From: Monilinia fructicola
Lineage: Eukaryota > Ascomycota > Leotiomycetes > Helotiales > Sclerotiniaceae
DNA: 64,000 nucleotides
Reading direction: 5' to 3'
Assembly (NCBI GenBank): GCA_008692225.1
Contig: VICG01000002.1
Span: 3,367,501-3,431,500, forward strand
Shown piece by piece: positions 29,521 through 41,816 of the stretch. Positions within the stretch are counted from its first letter, which is position 1. Each line of letters opens with the position of its first letter. The notes below the pieces were generated by a model. That model saw only the letters and a list, made by a program, of their open reading frames with translations, searched no databases and had not been told where the DNA came from. Made by a program: the position numbers and the translations under genes.

Positions 29521-32500
29521 GATTGGTCTTCTTTGATATGAAGCTGAGATAGGCAATCGGATTTAATGGCTTGCTAGCGAAGTTAAGATAAGGCTTGGGT
29601 ATTCTGGCCGTCAATGAAGACTTATCACGACAGCGTCTCACATATCGTATGAGAACTTGAAACATAAAAGATATAACGTGTGATACTTGAAGTCTAAAGC
29701 TAGTTGATCGGTCACTGTCTAAAGCAATTTATGCAAAGCTCCCAATCGACCAACAAAATACAATCGTGAGCGGAAAAAACATTGTAGGGGGTAGTGAAGT
29801 GGCAAGTCTGAATTGATCCACTAGGCAGGTGTAGAATTTCTCATGTATTCAAATATTGGCTGCCATTGTTTTGACCAATGATCTCTTATTTTACGCTATG
29901 TCGCTCATTGGATGACAAGATGATTACACATCTTGAGTTCTTTTCGTGAATAGAAAGCAGCTCGCTACAGTAGCTCTCTAATAGTAAGTGATCTGGTGGT
30001 TTCATACCTAAGATAACACCATTTTGTGTCCTGCCCATTGGAAACTTCTACTATTTCTGGAAACATTTTGTACTCAGCATAACTTCAAAAAGGGTTTTCA
30101 TTAAAGAAAGAAAAAGATAAGCTCATTCATCATCTCTGGGAAGTGGCTGGTACTCCGAAGTCTCAGAATGGAGGAGTAGTATCTGTAGCGACGGGTTGGG
30201 AATTGTAAGTCTGGGAGACATCTTCAGTATTGTGCGAGCTTAGTCACTGACCTAATAGAATGTATCTTTTACCTTATAAGTTGGTTTCAATAAGATTTTG
30301 CTATGAACATTACCTCCCACCAAACTGATAACAATGCTGCTGCATGAAAAGAGGTCCTCCATGAGACATGCTATTTTAGTGTAGCTGTTTTGTATCATCC
30401 AGGGCCGATCAACATACTCTATGATTATGACCAATAGTTAGTCGTGACTGAATAGGTCATGTTATCTCTTGGTGCCGTCAACGATCCTACTACCAAGGGT
30501 TAGATTTCCACAGTGAACCAAGAGACAGGCCACTCTTTGGTCGTGTCACTCGCCCAAGAACAGGTCTGGAGTAGAAGTCACTCTATAAATTGAACAAGGG
30601 TTGAGAATTTGCACGTTTGAGGTCACACGCCCTTCGATATGGAGTGTAGGAATAATAACCATATGAAATCCATTGTTCTGAGAAGAATATATAATTACCC
30701 TCTCAATGACTCGAGAAATAATTACCGGAATCCCTGTACAGGAATGAATGTTGGGGAGTAACGTAACCTTCACTTTTTTCTAAAATTGCAGCTTTGCATT
30801 GGCTCGACCTAGTCTGCAGATTACGTCTTGAGTCTTAAGTCCTTCTTGTTGGGATTGGATAAGAATCTTCTTGTGATATACCTTGATCAATTGCCTTGTT
30901 TTTTCTGTCAAAGCTGAATAGAAGGTGCGTATATTGCTGGGCCAAGAATTATTCGTCCATGAAAGACAGTCATCTTCAAGCGACGGGGTAGCAGGTCGCG
31001 ATTGGTGGAAAGAGAGGTTAAAGTAAATCCTTCTGACCATGAGAATCGCTGCAGTATACCTGATAAACTTGCAATCTCCTGTTGCTACTTTCCATCCCAA
31101 TATGGCAACATAGAAGACTGTAAGAGCACGCCTCTCTACATACCGAGGAATGACAACCTCCGAGAGATCAATCATATTTTTTTTTTTTTTTCCAATATGA
31201 CAAGACGAGAAGCATAAGGTTCACCTTAGAAACTTCAAGGTAATAGTTGGAAGATAGGTTATGCAGATGTTTGTCACTGGGTAGTGTCACGTACCTCATC
31301 ATCTTTTTCGAGCCCACACATCAATGATACCCAAGTGAGGTAGCCCATTTCTAGCTCGTATTGTCATCAGGAAGGAATTATGCTGGACAGAGCTCGCGAG
31401 GTTGAAAGACTGAAGTCGGTATTAACATAAGCGAATTGCTCCGTACCATTAACATGATTAGTGAATATGATGTACTCGACCGGATGCGAGATTTGGGGAA
31501 GTGAGCGAGGATAGATCCGATGACTTCAGGCTCAAATGCTGGTACAATAAAGGAGCACACAAGCTGGAAGAGCGTTGCAGTAGTTGGGGATTATTCTGTA
31601 ATCTGAAGTATCATATAGTACATTGTACGCTCAATGCCATGCAGATGCCGTGAAACATGTGTGAGAATGAAGTTTTACCAACATGTGCCTATACGGTTGA
31701 ATATCAGACATATGGTTTCAAAGATGAGACGGCAACGGTACGTGGATCCGCCGGATATTGTTGTATCGAATTCTCAATGGGGTCCTGTTGCATGTAGCGC
31801 ATGTGTAGTCCGCAGGCTTTTTGTAGATACACCTTTATCTTGTCACTGATAAACAAAAGTTTCAACCCGAACTAAGGGATATACATCGGCAATGCTGGGC
31901 TCCCATAGACGCAAGTCACGCAGCTCATCCTCATGCTTGTGGCATGCATGTACCATCGTCACTTAGGGGAGTGTTGCAGAGATTTCCTGCTTGAAAAACA
32001 CGGAGGGAGTGCCTCCGCGACCCATTTTTGGGCAGCCGATACTTCCGTGCTCTTCAGGCACTTTGCCAGAAGAACTTGATGGAGTTAATTTGAAAAGGCT
32101 AGCGTGATAAGAAGAGATGCAACAAGGAAGTGCATACATAGATAAGCCTTGGTGAACTCAAGGTTGTGTTTAACTTCATGATGTAGACTACATCGCGTCA
32201 GGATACAGAAAGCAAAGCGGGTAAGTAAATAATGGCTTGTCAACGGCCTAAGCTAGGAGATTTTTGAGGCTGCCATACGTTCTCGATAGAATCTTCAATC
32301 CAATCGGCAAGATATAGTGTAAACCTTTCTGAGGACTTTCCGTGTTGTTCTGCAGGTACGGTGCATTAGTGTTTGGGCTCATTTGCTGGTCTCCCGGAAA
32401 AGAGACCCCTTGAGAGAAAGGGCTAAATTGATGAGAATTATTGTACGGAGTAAGCAAGCTTATCAAAGACCTATCAAAGAATCGAATCGAGAACAATCCT

Positions 32501-33596
32501 TGACTATAACATATCTTTTATGAAGTGAGTGGTGCGGTGGTGCATATTGATTGAAAGATCTATGAAAGAGATATGGAAGAGATATTGATGAAGGACCTCC
32601 AGCTAACTACCTAGGTAGTACCTAACTTACTTACCTAATAAGGTAAAGAGGTTGCTTAGTAAGGCTAATGTGGACGTTCTAACCTTACCTGGTGAATGAA
32701 TGGAATGCTCCCTCCGATTGTCTGGATTTGCGGGGGCTAGAACTACTCTGTGCTAGAACTACTCTGTACGAGAACTACTACTCGAGTACTTACTGTAGGT
32801 ATTTAACTGTATCCATGGATCTAAAGACTCTGCAGTACGGAGTACAGTAGCATTGCCAAACTCAAAAACCGTCTAGTAACCTTACTGTGCTGGACTAGAC
32901 TGGACTAGACCAGACTCTACTACTAGGTAGCTAGGTATGTACCCCAACTCCGTGCTCTTTCCTTTACAGTATGTCTACTTGTACTTGCAGCCAGATAGCT
33001 ACTGGATAGATTAATGGGCAAATCACAGACACAGACGAATGGAGTTCCTGCTGTTTACGGGGGGGAGGGGGGAGGGGAGCGAGAGAGAGAAACGTATTGC
33101 AAACCCGGCGACATGTCCAATCATACCATACCATATCATATCATATCATATCATATCATATCAACTCACTATCATTAATCTGCAACATTCCTTCCTAGAA
33201 GACAACTAAATCACCAAAATCATTTAAACTTTGTTAAACGCGGGATAGAGGCCCCCTCTCCCCCTCCCCCCCCCCCGCGCCCCCCCGCATGTATTAAACC
33301 CATTCTGGAGCCTCCGAAGCCTCCGAATTCTTACATACCGAATCCATGAAATCCATTGAAACTTGCTACTCGTTACTCGTTACTCGTTCCTGAACTCATG
33401 AGTTAGATAGACTAATTAGTCCCAGACATCAGAAAGAGTTTATTCATAATCAGTCGAGGGTACTAGCATATCACATTTCAGCGAGTACTCCACAAGTCAA
33501 TTGCTTCTTCAAGTACTTATACCCACCATGAGGACGGAACACGCCTTCTCAACGAACCGTCCACCTCAAACTACAACGACGTCAGCTTTGTCCATT
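29521..33596. other. Intergenic region upstream of beta-mannosidase
   Basis: No gene supported over about 4 kb. Contents include a poly-T run near 31178-31191, a TACGGAGTA at 32444-32452 and another at 32836-32844, TACCTAGGTA at 32608-32617, ATCCATGGAT at 32811-32820, an ATATC pentamer run at about 33127-33166, and C-rich homopolymer runs at 33249-33294. The last 200 bases lead into the beta-mannosidase start. Confidence 0.5.
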
Positions 33597-36230
33597 ATGT
33601 CTAAGCATACTATAATTCCCATTGATGAGAACTGGACCTTCAAACAGGCAGACAATGAAGATTCTAAATTCCTGCCAGTCGCACAATTCCCTACCAATGT
33701 TCACTTGGACCTTATTGCCAATGGCATCATACAAGACCCTTTCATCGGTAAGAATGAGAACGACGTTCAATGGGTTGGTGAAACAGCTTGGATATATAGA
33801 ACAACATTTTCATCGCCTACTGTAGCATCTGAAGATAAAGCTGTCGTCAAAGCAGTACTGGCTTTTGACGGATTAGATACTTATGCCACCGTCATTTTGA
33901 ATGGCAAGGAGATCCTTAAGACAGATAACATGTTCATACCTGAACGGATCGATGTTACAACTTACCTGAAAGATGAGGAAGAGAATGAGCTAGAAATCAC
34001 ATTCGAGAGTGCATATCTCAAAGGATGTGCCATAGTGGAGCAACACCCAGACCATCATTGGGGCTGTTGGAATGGAGATAATTCCAGACTTGCTGTTCGG
34101 AAAGCACAATATCATTGGGTACGTAAAAACTCCTGCCTATATTGAAAATGCCACAGCCATTGATACTTGAATTTGTTCAGGGATGGGATTGGGGCCCAAC
34201 ACTGATGACTTGTGGGCCCTGGCGACCAATTAATCTTGAACTCTTCTCCTCTCGTATCTCAGATGTCTACTTCACAAGCAATGTGAACAAAGCCCTGAAG
34301 ACTGCTGAGCTCATTGCGAAGGCGGATATCGAAGGCGAAGACTCAAAGGTCAGGTTTGATATCACTTTGGATGGTGAAGTCATCGCTACCAAGACCATTA
34401 CCTCCTCTGAAGGCCATGCTTCCCATGCCTTTACAATTGAAGATCCGGCGCTTTGGTTTCCGATCAGATATGGTAAACAGCCATTGTATGATCTTACTGC
34501 AACTCTATTCCACAAAGACACAAGCATATCGGCGCGTACCAAAAAATTTGGCTTGCGCAGAGTAGAATTAGTGCAAGATCCTGTGATAGGCCAGCCAGGA
34601 ACATCTTTCTTCTTCAGAATCAACAACATTCCTATATTTTGTGGCGGAAGCGATTGGATCCCTGCTGATAACTTTATTCCCCGCATCAGTAAGGAAAAGT
34701 ATTATGACTGGGTTAAGCTAGTAGCAGACGGCAATCAGTTCATGATTCGAGTTTGGGGCGGTGGAATATTCGAGGAGCAAGCCTTTTATGATGCTTGCGA
34801 TGAATTGGGTATTCTGGTATGGCAGGACTTCATGTTCGGCTGTGGAAACTATCCTGCTTTTCCAGACTTTCTCGCTTCTGTGAAGAAGGAGGCGGAAGAG
34901 AACGTTAAACTTCTCCGACACCATCCTTCCATAGTCATCTGGGCTGGTAACAACGAGGACTACCAATATCAAGAATCAGAAGGTCTTACGTATGACTTTG
35001 ACAATAAAGATTCTGAGAGTTGGTTGAAGACCAACTTTCCGGCAAGATACATCTACGAGAAGATTCTGGTAGATGCTTGTGCCGAACTGGTTCCAGATAC
35101 ATACTATCACTACGGTAGTCCCTGGGGAGGAAAGGCAACCACAGATCCTACCATCGGTGATTTACATCAGTGGAACGTTTGGCACGGTTCTCAAGAGAAG
35201 TATCAAAACTTCGACAAACTCGTTGGACGCTTCGTCTCAGAATTCGGCATGGAAGCATTTCCGAATATCAAGACCATAGACGCCTTTCTCCCGTTAGGCA
35301 AAGACGACCCTGATCGGTTCGCACAGTCATCTACTGTCGATTTCCACAACAAGGCCGATGGACATGAACGTCGTATAGCCTTATATCTAGTCGAAAAACT
35401 TCCGCTACGCCCCTGATCCTCTCGAACAATTCATCTATTCCACCCAACTCATGCAAGCCGAGTGCTTAGCCAGCGCCTACCGATTATGGAAGCGTCAATG
35501 GAAAGGCCCAGGAAAAGAGTACTGTGGAGGCGCCCTCGTCTGGCAAATCAATGATTGCTGGCCCGTCACATCCTGGGCCATTGTCGACTACTATCTTCGT
35601 CCAAAACATGCCTACTATACCGTCAAGCGCGAAATGGCCCCCATATCCCTCGGCATCACACGCAAAGAACACATCATCCCCAAAGACAAATACACACGTG
35701 CACATCTTACCAAAACAACCAAGATTGAGATATGGGGTTCAAACCTCAGTCTCAAAGATATCACAGCCGATGTAGTAGTCAAAGCTTTCGATGTCATAAC
35801 AGGTCAAGAGACATTCTCCAAAACCGTCGCGTCCACTCTCCTCTTACCCGAAAACCGCTCGACGGAAATCATCGCTATGGATGTACCCGTCCGAAAAGCA
35901 AACGCAGATGAAGAATCTCGCACAGTGGTCGCAGCCTACCTTATCCAAGATGGCATCCAAATCGCTCGCTACATCAACTGGCCTGAACCGCTCAAATATG
36001 TACATTTACAAAAACCCAAACACCTCCGCGCGGAACTGTCACAAGATGGAAAGATAGTGGAGATCAATAGCGACGTTCCTGTCAAGGGGGTAGCTCTCGA
36101 ATGTTCAGACGAGAATGTAAGGTTTGAGGATAACTTGATAGACATTGTGCCTGGGGAAGTGGTTAGAGTGGCTGCCGGTGGTACAAGCGAGGGCACGGAT
36201 ATCGGGGTTAGATATTTGGGCATGATTTGA
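33597..36230 (+). CDS. mndB: Beta-mannosidase, GH2 family, intracellular type, about 856 aa, one apparent frameshift
   Basis: Exon 1 33597-34118, a 62-bp intron (GTACGT donor, TTCAG acceptor) and exon 2 34181-36230; splicing restores YHWGWDWGPTLMTCGPW. The enzyme removes terminal beta-D-mannose from manno-oligosaccharides. Family hallmarks: the N-terminal beta-sandwich (WTFKQAD onward), the WDWGP signature, the acid/base Glu in AGNNEDYQY (residue about 433) and the nucleophile Glu in VSEFGMEAF (about 528). There is no signal peptide, and length and start (MSKHTIIPID) match the intracellular fungal beta-mannosidase B type; an in-frame ATG at 33528 is less likely. The frame breaks in an AAAAA run at 35394-35398: with four A the product reads VENFRYAPDPLEQF and continues in the second frame, giving 857 codons. 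As written, translation stops shortly after the catalytic domain. It lies tail-to-tail with the dehydrogenase at 36726. Confidence 0.93.
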
Positions 36231-36725
36231 GAAGGATTGCTGAGATTTCTCTTCTCTCGCTCGTGATCGTGCAGCGAGTGTGTATATGATGCTTGGCGGT
36301 GGTCGGTCTTCATACTATTCACGAAGAGATGGGATCTTCCATGACCTGTGACTCTGATTTCAGAAAGTAGACAATGTATCTGGGGGCGTTTAGATTCTCA
36401 TGTATTCGCAACCGAAGGGTTAAATGTGAAGCTATCTTGCGAGATAAACTCCATCCCGATCTTTTCTCAAGTGGGACACCTTCAGAAGGGCCAATTTTGA
36501 CACGATTCAATTCGCAAAGAGGTGTCGACAGAGAAGTCCCATTCAACGACACAGATGAGGATAGGGAACATATGCTGATTCAATTGACTACATACATACA
36601 ATAAATACACTTGCTCAGGGCAGGATCCCATATTTTCATTATTTTTGGTACACCAGGTCAGATGCTCTGACCTCACCGGCCATTGCCCCTTCATCCTACT
36701 TGGGGAGTTGCAATGTCCAGCATCT
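36231..36725. other. Convergent intergenic spacer
   Basis: Tail-to-tail spacer of about 0.5 kb between the beta-mannosidase and the polyol dehydrogenase. It should hold both 3' UTRs. No gene or repeat is seen. Confidence 0.6.
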
Positions 36726-38057
36726 TCAGTTTTCATTTGGGCCCTTGATCAAAACCTTGATGCCCTTTCCTTCTTTTACGCTCTTGAAAGCCTGTTCGGC
36801 ATCCTCAAACTGAACTTCTCCAGTAATCAACTTCTTGACATCCACCTTTCCGGTTCTAACCAACTCCACCGCCAAAGAGTAATCTCCACTTCCATATCTA
36901 AAGCTTCCCTTGGCAGTGATTTCCTTGGTGCACAACTCCATGATTGGGAAATTGATGTCTGCTTTTCCCATTCCACCTTGTACATATGTGCCTCCACGAC
37001 GGGTGACATTTATAGCAGCTTGGATAGAGGGTTCCGCTCCCGATGCACTGAAAAGTTCGAGGAGTTAGTAATTGCTTATCAAAGAAGTACTTCGCAGGAA
37101 AAATGAGGAAAACGAGGAGTCGAAATTTCATCAGGAGGCAAAGTGCACATGAGGAAAAGTAAAAGACAGGCTAGGGAACAGAGGATAGGAATAAAGAGAT
37201 TAGGGAACGAAATAAACGTACTCAATTACAACGTCGGCACCTTCTGGAAGGCCAACTTCAGCTTTCAAGTTTGAAGCATTCTCTGCAGCGGAGACACGCT
37301 GGGGAGTGAAGACATGAGTAGCGGCAAAGGATTTTGCGAAATTCGAGACGGGCAGGCTGAATATCAGTAGCGACAATGGTAGATGCTCCGTATGCACGAG
37401 CGACTGCCATACACAACAGGCCGACGGGACCGGCTCCCATGACCACAACAGATTGTCCTGGAGTGATCACTGCCTGTTTGCAGATATGGACTGCTACAGC
37501 AAGGGGCTCAATCAAGGCACCTTCTTGAAGGGAGACATTCTCGGGAAGCTTGTAACAGAAGTCGGCTGGAGATGTATAGAATCCAGCAAGAGTCCCATCA
37601 ATAGGAGGAGTAGCTGCAAAGTGCATTTCTGGGCAAAGGTTGTAGTGGCCCGAAAGACAAGCAGGACAACGACGGCATGGGTATCCGGGCTCAAGTGCAA
37701 TACGATCGCCAACTTTGAGAGTCTTGACGGCCGATCCCACGCTGACAATGGTACCTGCAGATTCGTGGCCCAAGACCATGGGATCCTTCACAACATATGG
37801 GCCAATGGCACCCTCAACCCAGTAATGAACATCCGATCCACAGATACCAGTATAGTTTATGGCAATAAGAACATCATGTTCAGATTGGAGCTTGGGAACT
37901 GGTCGTTCTTCAAACTTCACCGAAAAAGGTTTTTTCGAGAACGAAAGATTTGTTCTACAAATGACAACGAGTTAGTTGAAAAGGTGCATTGACACCAATA
38001 ACTGCAGCTTGGGAGATGCTCCGGGGGTCTTACGCTTTTTCCTGAAATATCTGCCAT
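36726..38057 (-). CDS. Xylitol/sorbitol dehydrogenase (zinc MDR), about 358 aa, two apparent frameshifts
   Basis: Exons 38057-38034 (8-codon mini-exon), 37954-37222 and 37047-36726, with introns of 79 and 174 bp (GTAAGA and GTACGT donors). The enzyme is an NAD(H)-linked, zinc-dependent polyol dehydrogenase, best matching fungal D-xylulose reductase (xylitol dehydrogenase), which converts xylitol to D-xylulose. Visible residues: catalytic zinc ligands Cys46 ([12 protein letters not shown]), His71 and Glu72 (LGHESAG); structural zinc cysteines 101, 104, 107 and 115 ([16 protein letters not shown]); Rossmann motif GAGPVGL with an acidic residue in ATDIQ that favours NAD. The frame breaks at an A6 run (37930-37935 on the plus strand as T6) and an A/T3 run (37339-37341); removing one base at each gives 1077 nt. 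Sorbitol or L-arabinitol dehydrogenase activity cannot be excluded from sequence. Confidence 0.9.
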
Positions 38058-39063
38058 TGTGCTTTGGAATTTCTGCACCTTGATGTCTTTTCTCGAAGAT
38101 TATCCTTTTTGTTTGAAGAATTGATTGACCGGGTAAAAAGGATTGATTGAATGAATGGAAGTATAAGTGTTCAGTTGAGGTGAATTGACCACAAATGAAA
38201 CATGAATGGAGATCAATCAATCATATCCATGGATTACCCCACCAATTCAAGTAAATCATCCCACTTTGATGAGTGACCCCGTGATGATTGATTGGAGGTA
38301 TTAATATTTATTTGTACCAATCAGAAGAGAAAGCGGGCAGGGAAGAAAATCGTCTGAATAATTCAATAACCCTGTACTGTATACAAGTATGTACGGAGTA
38401 GATGGAGGTATGTATGGAGGTATGTGTGGAGGTATGTGTGTAGGTAAGTGTGTGTGTATGGATGTACGGAGTTCGCCGTAAGTAGGTACCTAGGTATGTA
38501 ATAATATAAGCAAGTATACAAGTATACATCTCCTTTGTAGATATATAATAATATAAACAAGTATATATCCTTTGTAGGTATATAATAATATACACAAGTA
38601 TATATCCTTTGTAGGTATATAATAATATACACAAGTATATGTCCTCTAGCTATGTAAGTATATATAAGTGTGGAAGATGGATGTGAAGGTGCGGCGAGAT
38701 CTTCAAGGAGGTAGCTAGCCCTGTAGGTAGGGGAGCTAGGTAAACGAAGATAGATATATGGATTTATACAGTATATCATCATATACGGGATCGGCGAATG
38801 GCTTTGATCGTGGAAAGATCAGATATCCATGGACGGGTCCGATAAGAAGACGAGGGAGTCTCTCTCTATACAGTTAATACCGAGGTAAGAAGAAGAAGCT
38901 GGAGACTTTGAGCCTCCTTCCTTCTGTCTTCATTGTAAAAGGATCATGAAGATCTGTTTGCCCCTCGGTTGACGACGTCATTACGGAGCCATGATACCAC
39001 AACTAACTGTCCACGGGAAGGCCGGTAGGTATGTATGTATATGAAGTTATGAACTCCTCTCCT
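38058..39063. other. Intergenic region with a 37-bp minisatellite
   Basis: Contains the dehydrogenase promoter and a tandem repeat at about 38510-38645. GGTATGT/GGAGGTAT-type short repeats, an ATCCATGGAT (38225-38234), a TACGGAGTA (38392-38400) and a TACCTAGGTA (38487-38496) also lie here. No gene is supported; minus-strand Tyr-rich open frames are translations of the repeats. Confidence 0.6.
38508..38645 (+). repeat. 37-bp tandem repeat, nearly four copies
   Basis: Unit of about 37 bp that includes AAGTATATATCCTTTGTAGG followed by TATATAATAATATACAC. The two central copies are almost identical and the first and last are diverged. Confidence 0.85.
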
Positions 39064-39529
39064 TCATCCATGAAGCAAGAGTTGAGAGCTGAAGTATAGT
39101 ATCCAAAATAGACCTGCGACGCTGGATATTCCATATCCCAGAACTCCTTGCGGCGCATGGCTTGCTTGAGAGCTCGTACTCAGGCTCCCAGTCACAGTAG
39201 TTGTTATCCTCGTGCTACTGAATTCCGTGACGGTAGATACGTCCGTTATTAGAGGGGTCCCGTCCAATGGTGTGGTTGCAACAACCGCGGTTGGAGTGAT
39301 GATAGTTAACGTTGACGATAGATTGTGGTAAGACGTAAGACTGTTGTTATATGAGCATGTCGCAGGAGTGAAACGTTCTCCAGGAATTGATGGCTGAGAT
39401 GTACGTCGACACAGCCGATTGACACAACATGGTGTTTCCCAAATAGTAACTTTCGGTGGTTACATTGACGTTATCAGTTGGAAGGCTGGGAGAATATGTG
39501 GTAGAACTAGTCGGTGATGAGGAAGACAT
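39064..39529 (-). CDS. Small Ser/Thr-rich, probably GPI-anchored surface protein, one apparent frameshift
   Basis: From ATG 39529 the frame is Ser/Thr/Pro-rich with two cysteines flanking a compact segment (LCQSAV ... PGERFTPATCSYN), then a Ser/Thr-rich stalk and a hydrophobic C-terminus (GISSVAGLFWILYFSSQLLL) typical of a GPI-attachment signal. The two parts lie in different frames; dropping one T from the TT at 39385-39386 (minus sense) joins them into a 154-residue product. Immediately upstream of the ATG the same frame encodes a hydrophobic run (YLFILILLA), so the real start is probably further upstream, perhaps in another exon, giving a secretion signal. I do not recognise a named family. 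Cell-wall or plasma-membrane location is inferred from the ends only. Confidence 0.5.
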
Positions 39530-40558
39530 CGCGAGGAGAATAAGAATGAAGAGGTAGGTAGGGACCTGATTAGTAGATACTTGGATGAGGATAGAGACGG
39601 AAATGCAAAATGGAAAGTAAATGTAAACCTTGAAGGTGTTTGATTATTTATTACATATTATATATAATACGTGATATATAATTGCTAAGTATTGATATTG
39701 ATATTAATATCAATATTATTATTAATTGATATTTATATACAAATCACCTACTCGAGTATATGCATTTTTCTTCAAAAACAAGAAATTGAGAACCTGGAAT
39801 TAGCTTTCGTCTACGGAGTAAGGTCACAATGGATACCCGCCTACTCCGTACATAGTACATCCTCTCCGCTGTGTCTGTAGACTGACTAGTGACTATCTAG
39901 TACCTAGTACCTGCCTACGAGGCTGCGAAGCAATTACCTCGTCCTCGTACCGTACTCGGCATGTCCACGGATATTTCTTGCTACTCCCGAGGTCATCAAC
40001 CTACGAATTATGAGTAGTAGACCGGCCCAACCATCCAATCATCCATCCATCTTTCCAAGTTTTCATCAAGAAGGCGGTGAGCATAAAACTATCAGAGGGC
40101 GGTGAGTATATCTATGGCAAAAACTTTTCATCGAATGATGCTCATAGAGTAATATAACAATACCTAGGTAATACTTGTATCCTTGGAATAATAATAATTT
40201 TGAGAAAGAAATACCTACACATACATTGCATTACTCTCCGTGGACATTAAATGAAATCTAATGATAAGTACTCTTGTACCTCGTATCACCCAAATCCACA
40301 TCCAAATCCAAATCAGCTCCAAAATTTAGACCGTTGCCTCAATTCTTGTGCTCAAATGGATATATATGGATGCTTTTGCTTAGTGTAGTCACACCATCTA
40401 CGTAGATTCGTAGGTAATGAAGAAGTGAAAAAGTTTCATAACCTCAATGGAAACCAACAATTGATCTACCCGACTCGAGCATATCCTTTCAATCTTTAGT
40501 ACATCTCCCGTCCATCTCCCGTCCTTCGATCTCACACTTCACCCGCCATCTTCTCACA
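39530..40558. other. Divergent promoter region between the surface protein and COQ10
   Basis: AT-rich spacer with ATATTGATATT-type short inverted and direct repeats near 39690-39735, two TACGGAGTA words (39812-39820; 39842-39850 reversed) and a TACCTAGGTA (40161-40170). No gene is seen. The last 80 bases before 40559 are C/T-rich, typical of a fungal core promoter and leader. Confidence 0.55.
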
Positions 40559-41258
40559 ATGTCAATCCCAATGAGAGGCACGCTCCGCAGACTCCGCCCC
40601 GCATCTGCCATTCGCCCCTTGGCTCCCCAAACCCAACGAACCTTCATAGCCCTCCCTGGCAGCGCACCGCAGACGCTGACCGAGAAGCGCATTCTCCCCT
40701 ACGAATCCTCCTCCCTCTACCGCCTAATCGCCGACGTCGACAGCTACTCCACCTTTGTGCCCTACTGTACGGGCTCCCGCGTAACAAAATGGTCCGCACC
40801 TGACGCCGAAGGCAGCCGCTGGCCCGCCCAAGCAGACCTCACGGTCGGCTGGGCCGGCGTCGAAGAAACCTTCACGTCCAAGCTCCTCTGCGCCCCCGGC
40901 ACCATCGTCGAAGCGCTCGGCGGCGACGCCGTGACGTCGATCCCCGAATCGACACTGCCCCACCATGCAGAGACGTATCATGCCCCCGCCACCGCCAATG
41001 GCATCTTCCAAAGCCTCAACACGCGCTGGTCCCTCAAGCCGTTCCGCTGCCCGCCACGAACAGACGCGACGACGACAACGGGACATGCAGCGAGGGAGCA
41101 AACAGAAGTGCATTTGACCATCGAGTTTCAATTCGCAAATCCACTCTACACGGCGTTGAGCAAAGCGGTGGCTCCCCAGGTGGCACCAAAGATGATTGAG
41201 GCGTTTTGAGTTGAGGGCGAGGAAGTTGTTGGGGGGGCCTGGAGCGGGGGGCCGTTGA
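40559..41258 (+). CDS. coq10: Coenzyme Q-binding protein COQ10 (START-like), about 232 aa
   Basis: COQ10 is a mitochondrial inner-membrane START-domain protein that binds ubiquinone and is needed for its efficient use in respiration. The start (CACAATG) opens an Arg/Ala/Pro-rich presequence (RGTLRRLRPASAIRPL) fitting mitochondrial import. The domain follows: KRILPYESSSLYRLIADVDSY, FVPYC, ADLTVGW, and the C-terminal IEFQFANPLYTALSK helix. As written the frame stops at TGA 41207-41209 just after MIEAF. Dropping one T from the TTTT at 41204-41207 would continue it as ELRARKLLGG and end at TGA 41256-41258, closer to the usual family C-terminus. The gene is visibly richer in G+C, above all C-ending codons, than its neighbours. 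Single exon. Confidence 0.88.
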
Positions 41259-41816
41259 TCACCAGACATCATTTGGCCATGTGGTTAGCGCGGCGAAGAA
41301 GCTTGGTGCTTGAAAGAGTAGCTTGGCTGCGTTTGATCAAGGTGATATGGCCTGTTCGCTCTGCTCGGCATAGACAGACGGTACGATATACATAATGAGG
41401 ATTTCCATGGCGACGAACCCTATACACTATTGGTTGGACTGCAGCGGCAGTATCCTCAAACAACGGTTCCATGTCATCTACATCAAACGGCAATAAGCTA
41501 ATGTTTAAATTCTGTTAGATGGGAGCTTCGAATGTTCGGATTTTCTAAACGTTTGGGATCCCCAGAACGCAGAATGTTTCTTGGATATAGATATCGAAAT
41601 GTAGGATTTAGCGAGCCAAAGATTTGGGGCTGGCTACAATACGAAATGGAATGTAATGGGTTGAAAATAATGATGCCATAGATATAAAATTCTGAGTAAT
41701 GATTATCATATCTCAATTCAAGACAGAAATCCTCCAATCGCATCTATCGCCCCTCGATTTTTCTACCCAAGATCAATATTCTCCCGCGGTGCTTCAGAAT
41801 CCACACCACATCTTCT
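41259..41816. other. Convergent spacer between COQ10 and the P450
   Basis: About 0.55 kb between two tail-to-tail genes, expected to hold both 3' UTRs. No gene or repeat is recognised. Confidence 0.55.

Noticed and set aside
38508..38645. CRISPR-like array
   Set aside because: Repeats are directly contiguous with no unique spacers, and the organism is a eukaryote; it is a minisatellite.
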